Source of the DNA: B4-G1 sp964393895
GTDB taxonomy: Bacteria; Chloroflexota; Anaerolineae; B4-G1
Direction: 5' to 3'
Assembly: GCA_964393895.1 (NCBI GenBank)
Contig: CAYMWP010000025.1
Location: forward strand, 1-39,069
Length of the DNA stretch: 39,069 nucleotides
In this document: piece after piece, positions 34,481 through 39,069 of the stretch
Layout of the letters: every line of letters begins with the position of its first letter
How positions within the stretch are numbered: position 1 is the stretch's first letter
The notes under the pieces: generated by a model
What the model was told of the DNA's origin: nothing
Seen by the model: only the letters and a program-made list of their open reading frames with translations
Databases searched by the model: none
Position numbers and translations under genes: made by a program

Positions 34481-36751
34481 ATGACTGAGCAAAAACTCCT
34501 CGCCATCCTCTCCGACCAACCCGCCGACCGGGACCGGCTCAACTTTGACCCCTACGCCAAGACCCTGGCCGACATCATCGCCAACCCCGATACCGATACC
34601 CCCCTCACCATCGGCGTCTTTGGCGGCTGGGGCCAGGGCAAGACCAGCCTCATGAGCATGGTGCGCCGCCGCTTGGAGGAGGAGACCGCCGACACCCCCT
34701 TCCCCGTCCGCCCGGTCTGGTTCAACGCCTGGCTCTACAGCCGCGAAAAGGCCCTCTGGCGCGCCCTCATCTCCCGCGTGCTGGAGAAGGTGCGCCAGTT
34801 CCCCACCCTGGACCAGGAGGCCCTCGACAGCCTGCGCCGCCTGGAGGCGCGTCTCTATCCCCCCGCCGCGCCGGCCGGCGGTCACCTCACGCTGGCCTCC
34901 GGCGCTCTGCCGGGGCTGGATGGCGCCTCCCTGCCCGCCCTCACCTGCCTGGAACTCTTGCGCCGCCAGGCCGAGCGGGATGGAGGGCCCACCGACCGGC
35001 TCCAGACCCTCATCGCCGACGTCGAGACCAGCCAGGCCCTCACCCGCCGCGACCAGATCGCCGCTCTCGATGACTTTCGCCGTCACTTCAAGCTCATCGT
35101 CGAGAAGCACGTCGTCCGCCACGGGCGGCTGGCCGTCTTTGTGGACGACCTCGACCGCTGCCTGCCCGATAAAGCGGTCGAGGTGCTGGAGGCGGTCAAG
35201 CTCTTCCTCGACGTGCCCGGCTGCGTCTTTGTCCTCGGCGTCGCCCGCCAGATCATCGAGGAGGGCATCCGCGTCCGCTACGCCGACTATGCCGCCCAAC
35301 TGGATGGCGCCCAATACCTGGAAAAGATCATCCAGATCCCCTTCAACCTGCCCCCCATCCCGCCCGGCGCGGTGCAGGGATACGTGCACACGGTCACCGC
35401 CGGCAACCTGCCCGACCCGCGCTGCGAGACCGTCTTTAGCGTGGGGCTGGAGCCGAACCCGCGCCGCATCAAGCGCACGCTCAACATCTTTCTCCTCCTG
35501 TGGCAACTGGCCCAGAACCGGGAGGAGCTGCGCGAGACGATCAAGCCGGTGCGCTTGGCCAAATTCGTCATCATCCAGCAATACCACCCCCGCCTCTTTG
35601 CCCTGCTGCTCGAGCAAGGCCCCCACTATCTGATTGACCTGGAGCGCCGCTTCCGCGAGGGACTGGACAAACGGGAGGGGGAGGAGCCGCTGGCCCGCAC
35701 CGCCCGCGCGGAACTGGGTGAGAGCGAGCACATCTCCGCCGGCCCCCTCGCCGAATTCCTCGGCCGCGGCCTGCTGCGCAGCTTGCTCACCTGCACCCCC
35801 GCCGGCGAGCCCCACGCTAACTTTATAGACCTGACCCCCGCCGGCGTGCTGGAGTACGTCTACCTCACCCGCAGCACGGTCGAGGAGCAGGAGGTGCAGG
35901 CCGAGGCCGCCCGCCTGCCCTTCGAGCCGCAGATGGTCACGATTCCCGAAGGCCCCTTCCTGATGGGCACGCCGCAGGGGGAGGTGGACGAACTGTTCCG
36001 CTTATACCGAGCGGAATACAAAGATGCCAAACGCGAGTGGGTCGAGCGCGAGACCCCCCAGCACGAGGTGAACCTGCCCGCCTACGGGATCTCCCGCTAC
36101 CCGGTCACCAACGGCGAGTTCGCCCGCTTCGTCGAGGACGGTGGCTACGAGAACGTCGACTATTGGACCGACGCCGGCTGGAAGCAGAAGGAGAGCGACG
36201 CCTGGACCCAGCCCCGCTTCTGGGAGGACGAAGAGTGGAACGACCCCGCCCAGCCGGTCGTCGGCGTCTCCTGGTACGAGGCCCTCGCCTACTGCCGCTG
36301 GCTGACGGCCAGGACCCCCCGCACCTACCGCCTGCCATCCGAGGCCGAGTGGGAAAAGGCCGCCCGTGGGAGCGACGGCCGCCGCTACCCCTGGGGGGAG
36401 GAGTGGGACCCCGCCCGCTGCAACAACAAAGAGAGCGGCCTCGGCCGCACCACCCCCGTCGGCCAGTACCCCGATGGCGACAGCCCCTACGGCGTGGGCG
36501 AGATGGTCGGCCAGGTCTGGGAGTGGTGCAGTTCCAAGTACGGCGGCACCGGCGACAAGCCCAAGTTCGGCTATCCCTACACGCCCGACGAGGAACGCGA
36601 GGATCTGGAGGGGGACGACACCCGCATCATCCGAGGCGGATCATGGTATAATGGAGCAGGCTGGTGCCGTTGCGGCTCCCGCAGCTGGCTCCTTCCTAGT
36701 TTCAGGTACAGCCTCGGGGGATTTCGTTGCGTCCGAACCCTCTCCTCATAA
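34481..36751 (+). CDS. DGR target protein: KAP-type P-loop NTPase fused to FGE-sulfatase/C-type-lectin variable domain
   Basis: This protein has 756 residues from ATG 34481 (AGGAGG upstream). Residues ~25-400 form a KAP-family NTPase: Walker A FGGWGQGKTS (about 47-56), a conserved WFNAWLYSREKALWRAL, and Walker B LAVFVDDLDRC (about 217-227). Residues ~480-756 form a formylglycine-generating-enzyme-like domain: VTIPEGPFLMGTP, PVVGVSWYEALAYCRWL, RLPSEAEWEKAARG and RIIRGGSW. The end matches the scaffold that displays DGR variability. The last ~25 residues (728-752) are the VR. The FGE catalytic cysteine pair is not in its usual sequence, so the domain is more likely a binding than an oxidising module. 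I see no signal peptide or membrane segment, so it is probably a cytoplasmic receptor whose ligand recognition switches the NTPase. Codons are strongly C-ending. Confidence 0.92.
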   Translation: MTEQKLLAILSDQPADRDRLNFDPYAKTLADIIANPDTDTPLTIGVFGGWGQGKTSLMSMVRRRLEEETADTPFPVRPVWFNAWLYSREKALWRALISRVLEKVRQFPTLDQEALDSLRRLEARLYPPAAPAGGHLTLASGALPGLDGASLPALTCLELLRRQAERDGGPTDRLQTLIADVETSQALTRRDQIAALDDFRRHFKLIVEKHVVRHGRLAVFVDDLDRCLPDKAVEVLEAVKLFLDVPGCVFVLGVARQIIEEGIRVRYADYAAQLDGAQYLEKIIQIPFNLPPIPPGAVQGYVHTVTAGNLPDPRCETVFSVGLEPNPRRIKRTLNIFLLLWQLAQNREELRETIKPVRLAKFVIIQQYHPRLFALLLEQGPHYLIDLERRFREGLDKREGEEPLARTARAELGESEHISAGPLAEFLGRGLLRSLLTCTPAGEPHANFIDLTPAGVLEYVYLTRSTVEEQEVQAEAARLPFEPQMVTIPEGPFLMGTPQGEVDELFRLYRAEYKDAKREWVERETPQHEVNLPAYGISRYPVTNGEFARFVEDGGYENVDYWTDAGWKQKESDAWTQPRFWEDEEWNDPAQPVVGVSWYEALAYCRWLTARTPRTYRLPSEAEWEKAARGSDGRRYPWGEEWDPARCNNKESGLGRTTPVGQYPDGDSPYGVGEMVGQVWEWCSSKYGGTGDKPKFGYPYTPDEEREDLEGDDTRIIRGGSWYNGAGWCRCGSRSWLLPSFRYSLGGFRCVRTLSS
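36663..36735 (+). repeat. DGR variable repeat (VR)
   Basis: This 73-bp block at the 3' end of the target gene aligns without gaps to the TR at 38572-38644. Of 20 TR adenines, 14 are replaced here (by C, G or T) and 6 kept. Of 53 other TR bases only one differs (G to T). The first 15 and last 14 bases are identical, the last giving the conserved initiation-type end GATTTCGTTGCGTCCG. Codon changes relative to TR include Asn to Ser, Leu, Phe and Tyr, Arg to Trp and Gly, and Tyr to Ser. The flanking Cys-Arg-Cys-Gly and Gly-Phe-Arg-Cys-Val are unchanged. Confidence 0.97.
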
Positions 36752-36996
36752 TCCTTGTTCCTTGTCCTTTGTTCCTTGTTCTTTGACTGTCTCTTCTCAC
36801 AAAGTTGGGGGAAAAGTGGGGCGGAATGGCATTCCGCCTTACATTACCCCGGTTTATTGAGATGATACCTTTGGCTGTTGTCCTTTTGGGGGTCTGGGGG
36901 CAAAGCCCCCAGGAGCATAATCCGCGCGCAGCGCGGCGGCCGCGCCCACGCATCACGTTTGACGTTTCACGTTTGACGCATCACGCAAGACGAAAC
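36752..36996. other. Intergenic region between DGR target and reverse transcriptase
   Basis: It starts with imperfect tandem CCTTGTTCCTTGT-type repeats (36754-36785), then direct repeat copy 2. A perfect 8-bp hairpin follows, CTGGGGGC (36894-36901) with GCCCCCAG (36905-36912), then a GC palindrome-rich patch and two CACGTTTGACG repeats (36954-36964 and 36969-36979). No gene is seen. The hairpins could stabilise the target mRNA or mark the VR downstream region recognised in homing. Confidence 0.5.
36793..36866. repeat. Direct repeat flanking the DGR target gene, copy 2
   Basis: Second copy of the repeat at 33941-34010, same orientation. It carries the palindrome GGCGGAATG-G-CATTCCGCC (36820-36838) and a 4-5 base insertion before the shared ACCCCGGTTTATTGAGATGAT tail. 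It begins 57 bases after the VR ends. A hairpin close downstream of the VR is a known aid to homing in the Bordetella phage DGR; whether this one plays that role is unknown. Confidence 0.88.
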
Positions 36997-38070
36997 ATGC
37001 CCAAAACCTACAAAAACCTCTACCCGCAAATCTGCGCCTTCGATAACCTCTACCAGGCCCATCGCCAGGCCCGGCGCGGCGGCAAGCGCAAAAAATCCCA
37101 GGTCGCCGAGTTCGAGCACAACCTGGGCGAAAACCTGCTCCGCTTGCAGGAGGAGCTGGAAACTCAAACCTACCGGCCCGGCCCCTACTACAACTTTATC
37201 GTCATCGAGCGCAAGGAGCGCAAGATCAGCGCCGCTCCCTACCGCGACCGTGTCGTCCACCACGCGCTGATCAACGTCATCGAGCCCCTCTTCGAGGCCC
37301 GCCTCATCCACGATACCTACGCCAACCGCGTCGGCAAGGGCACCCATCGCGCCCTCGACCGTGCTCAGCACTTTGCCCGCCGCTACCCCTACGTGCTCAA
37401 GTGTGACGTGCGCGAGTTTTTTCCCTCCGTTGACCACGCTATCCTGCGCCGGTTGCTGGCCCGCCACGTCGCCTGCCCCTCCACGCTGTGGCTCATTGAC
37501 CGCATCCTGGAGAGTGGGGCGGGCATCCTGGCCGACCGCTACACCCCCGTCTACTTTCCCGGCGACGACCTCTTTGCCGTCAACCGGCCCCGGGGATTGC
37601 CTATAGGGAACCTCACCTCGCAGCATTGGGCCAACCTGTACCTCCATCCCCTCGATCTCTTTATCAAACAGGAGCTCCACTGTGGTAAGCGACGCGGCGG
37701 TTACCTGCGCTACTCGGACGACTTTGTGCTCTTCGCCGCCGACAAACCCACTCTGCACCGCTGGCGGGGCGAGATCATCGCTTTCCTGCAATCGTTCCGC
37801 CTGACCATCCACGAGCACCAGGCCCAGGTCTTCCCGGTCAAGAACGGTGTTGACTTTTTGGGCTGGCGGCTCTTTCCGCACCACCGCCGCCTGCGGCGCG
37901 ACAACGTCCGCCACGCCGTGCGCCGCTTGCGCCGCCAGCAAGCGGCCTACCGCCGGGGCGAGTTGACCACCGAGGACCTCTCGGCCTCGGTGCGCGCCTG
38001 GCTGGCCCACGCCGCCCACGGCAACACCTACCAACTGCGCCGCCGCATTATGCGGCAGTTCGTATTCTAG
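36997..38070 (+). CDS. DGR reverse transcriptase
   Basis: This protein has 357 residues from ATG 36997. The frame is open further upstream, but that part is the repeat region. It is a short retroelement RT of the DGR clade, with an N-terminal DNLYQAHRQARRGGKRK, the RT finger/palm regions (YRDRVVHHALINVIEPLFE, YVLKCDVREFFPSVDH), the DGR-typical GLPIGNLTSQHWANLYL in place of the QGG-type motif of group II introns, and the catalytic YSDDF box. FLGWRLF and a basic thumb follow. There is no maturase, endonuclease or protease domain. It copies the TR RNA into cDNA with misincorporation at adenines, working with the Avd-like protein at 38123. Confidence 0.96.
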   Translation: MPKTYKNLYPQICAFDNLYQAHRQARRGGKRKKSQVAEFEHNLGENLLRLQEELETQTYRPGPYYNFIVIERKERKISAAPYRDRVVHHALINVIEPLFEARLIHDTYANRVGKGTHRALDRAQHFARRYPYVLKCDVREFFPSVDHAILRRLLARHVACPSTLWLIDRILESGAGILADRYTPVYFPGDDLFAVNRPRGLPIGNLTSQHWANLYLHPLDLFIKQELHCGKRRGGYLRYSDDFVLFAADKPTLHRWRGEIIAFLQSFRLTIHEHQAQVFPVKNGVDFLGWRLFPHHRRLRRDNVRHAVRRLRRQQAAYRRGELTTEDLSASVRAWLAHAAHGNTYQLRRRIMRQFVF

Positions 38071-38077
38071 GAGAAAA

Positions 38078-38098
38078 CAGGTTTTTGAGAAAAACCTG
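38078..38098 (+). promoter_or_regulatory. Stem-loop between RT and avd
   Basis: CAGGTTTTT (38078-38086), loop GAG, AAAAACCTG (38090-38098): a perfect 9-bp stem starting 7 bases after the RT stop. No run of Ts follows closely, so it may modulate avd translation or be an RNA-processing site rather than a terminator. Confidence 0.45.
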
Positions 38099-38122
38099 GT
38101 TTCTTGTCAAGCATAACTAAAA

Positions 38123-38464
38123 ATGACCAAACAAGCCCCCATCTACGTCAGAACCCACGACCTGCTCGATTGGCTGGTGCCCCACCTGGAGGGCTGGCCG
38201 CGCCCACAACGCTTTTTCCTGGCCCGCCAGGCGTTGGAGAGCGCCACCCAGTTCTACCGGCTGCTGCTCCGCGCCCGCAAGGTGCAGGGAAACGACCGCC
38301 GCCAGGCCCTCCTGGAGGCCGACGTCGAACTGGAGACCTTGAAGGCGCTGCTGAGGCTGGGCCAGGAGCGCCAATACATGAGCCTGGGCCAGTACCGCCA
38401 CGTCTCCGTCATACTCACCGACATTGGCCGCCAGTTGGGCGGTTGGCGCTCATCGCTGAGATAG
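38123..38464 (+). CDS. avd: DGR accessory variability determinant (Avd-like four-helix protein)
   Basis: This small basic protein has 113 residues. Four amphipathic helices can be drawn: YVRTHDLLDWLVPHL; FFLARQALESATQFYRLLLRA; RRQALLEADVELETLKALLRL; YRHVSVILTDIGRQLGGW. This helix order and the closing DIGRQLGGW pattern match Avd, which forms a pentameric barrel that binds nucleic acid and the RT and is needed for mutagenic homing. Start ATG 38123 has only a weak AT-rich upstream site. It sits between RT and TR, the usual DGR order. Confidence 0.9.
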   Translation: MTKQAPIYVRTHDLLDWLVPHLEGWPRPQRFFLARQALESATQFYRLLLRARKVQGNDRRQALLEADVELETLKALLRLGQERQYMSLGQYRHVSVILTDIGRQLGGWRSSLR

Positions 38465-38475
38465 GGATTGGGGTA

Positions 38476-38496
38476 GGGGCGCGGTCTCCGCGCCCC
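38476..38496 (+). promoter_or_regulatory. GC stem-loop upstream of the TR (hairpin 1)
   Basis: GGGGCGCGG (38476-38484), loop TCT, CCGCGCCCC (38488-38496): a perfect 9-bp stem 11 bases after the avd stop. It could end the avd message or be part of the structured TR-containing RNA. No T-tract follows. Confidence 0.6.
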
Positions 38497-38532
38497 GCCG
38501 AACGGGTCGGTGCAGGTTTGGCGAGGCAGTAA

Positions 38533-38551
38533 CGCGCCGGATACCGGCGCG
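38533..38551 (+). promoter_or_regulatory. GC stem-loop upstream of the TR (hairpin 2)
   Basis: CGCGCCGG (38533-38540), loop ATA, CCGGCGCG (38544-38551): a perfect 8-bp stem 20 bases before the TR. With hairpins at 38476 and 38661 it frames the template, consistent with a folded RNA primed and protected around the TR. Confidence 0.6.
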
Positions 38552-38571
38552 CGCTGTGGGGCCGGGGTCGA

Positions 38572-38644
38572 GGTGCCGTTGCGGCTACCGCAACAGGAAC
38601 AATCCTAGGAACAGGAACAACAACAGGGGATTTCGTTGCGTCCG
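38572..38644 (+). repeat. DGR template repeat (TR)
   Basis: This 73-bp template lies in the same orientation as the RT. It contains 20 adenines, mostly clustered in AAC/AAT/AGG codons: read in the VR frame it has seven Asn codons. AAY codons can mutate at both adenines without ever giving a stop, a known design feature of DGR templates. The 3' end GATTTCGTTGCGTCCG is identical to that of the VR. It is not itself a gene, although a frame is open across it. Confidence 0.97.
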
Positions 38645-38660
38645 CACGTCTCCAAAGATA

Positions 38661-38681
38661 GGACAAATTGCCAATTTGTCC
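38661..38681 (+). promoter_or_regulatory. Stem-loop just downstream of the TR
   Basis: GGACAAATTG (38661-38670) and CAATTTGTCC (38672-38681) form a perfect palindromic hairpin 16 bases after the TR. In the model DGR the RNA immediately 3' of the TR is needed to prime cDNA synthesis, so this structure is a candidate functional element; it could also be a terminator-like stem. Confidence 0.5.
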
Positions 38682-39069
38682 CACGCCAAGATGCGGCGCG
38701 CTCACGGGTGCGTCGAACGGCCAAACATAGAGGAGAGGTTCAGACCCCGCGTCCCGGTCGCGCCCATTGAGGGGCCGGCCAAACACAACGATGCCCCGGC
38801 TGGGCCAGTAGGCTCACCCAGCACCGGCTCTTCAGGTGCGGGATCGCCGACCGTCCGGCCGGGGCGACGAGATACGAGATTGTGCGATCACCCGTCATCT
38901 GGTATCATAGTGCCATACCGACGCTGTCACACCCAATCCGCAAATCCTGCGAACCCGCTGTTCTAAGCCTACATTTCGCACTTTGAGATTTCTCGTGCGG
39001 CGGGGTTCGTAGTTGGCCACGAAGCGCAGCGGAGTGGCGTCCGACGGCACTTCACTTCGTTCCGTGCCT
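38682..39069. other. Gene-free end of the window
   Basis: No convincing coding sequence or RNA gene is seen. The frame that stays open to 38966 is only a continuation through the TR. Near the end, GCCACGAAGCGCAGCGGAGTGGC and related CACTTC/GAAGTG-like repeats suggest a small dispersed repeat. Confidence 0.4.

Noticed and set aside
34370..35815. Long minus-strand open frame (481 residues) over the KAP domain
   Set aside because: It is antisense to a clear KAP NTPase gene with strong C-ending codons, which leave antisense frames open. The translation is low-complexity and shows no family motifs.
36967..38034. Minus-strand open frame of 355 residues
   Set aside because: It is antisense to the reverse transcriptase, whose motifs are unmistakable; a codon-bias shadow.
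36997..38070. Group II intron, retron or CRISPR-associated RT
   Set aside because: There is no maturase or intron domains, no msr/msd-like structure and no cas genes. The IGNLTSQ motif together with Avd and VR/TR identifies a DGR.
38556..38966. Open + frame of 136 residues crossing the TR
   Set aside because: It includes the template repeat in the VR frame and then runs into non-coding sequence. It has no ribosome site and is explained by the TR being a coding-like copy.
1..39069. CRISPR array or tRNA/rRNA genes
   Set aside because: I found no regularly spaced repeats with spacers and no cloverleaf or rRNA-like sequence. The only tandem repeats are the coding 18-bp units at 550-621 and short simple repeats.

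Overview
The window is one strand of a bacterial genome of moderately high GC. All recognisable genes lie on the + strand, and long minus-strand open frames are shadows. The organism is probably a member of the Chloroflexota (Anaerolineae-like). The Tat-dependent lipoprotein solute-binding protein with an Ala/Thr/Glu/Pro linker, the many MttB-family paralogues and the DGR target architecture fit that group. This is an inference from gene style; no marker gene is present.

Region 1 (about 0.1-8.3 kb) is a peptide/opine-type ABC importer operon: a Tat lipoprotein binding protein, a DppB-like permease with a very large extra domain, a DppC-like permease, a DppD-DppF fusion ATPase, and a CBS-ACT regulatory protein. 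Region 2 (8.4-33.9 kb) is a catabolic island. It has five MttB-family (non-pyrrolysine) corrinoid methyltransferase-like proteins interleaved with two zinc alcohol dehydrogenases, an enolase-superfamily enzyme, a PLP dehydratase, an Asp/Glu racemase-family protein, an MFS transporter, an Fe-S protein, a methylaspartate ammonia-lyase-like enzyme, an opine dehydrogenase, an MmgE/PrpD protein, a fused 2Fe-2S/molybdopterin dehydrogenase with its FAD subunit, and a 435-aa protein I cannot place. The likely theme is uptake and demethylation/deamination of N-methylated amino acids, betaines or opine-like compounds. No corrinoid protein gene is in the window, so the methyl acceptor must be encoded elsewhere. 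Between 9.44 and 10.62 kb lies a graveyard: a decayed oxidoreductase gene split by a 68-bp MITE-like element, and a transposase remnant split by a 120-bp MITE-like element. Each element has terminal inverted repeats and a 9-bp target duplication.

Region 3 (33.9-39.07 kb) is a complete diversity-generating retroelement (DGR): a KAP-type P-loop NTPase fused to a formylglycine-generating-enzyme-like (C-type-lectin fold) domain whose last ~25 codons form the variable repeat (VR), then a DGR reverse transcriptase, an Avd-like accessory protein, and the template repeat (TR). VR (36663-36735) and TR (38572-38644) are both 73 bp. They differ at 14 of the 20 TR adenines but at only 1 of the 53 other positions, the signature of adenine-directed mutagenic retrohoming. 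Strong stem-loops flank the TR. The target gene lies between two ~70-bp direct repeats. A perfect 46-bp inverted repeat (3-48 and 34125-34170) brackets everything from the window start to the DGR.
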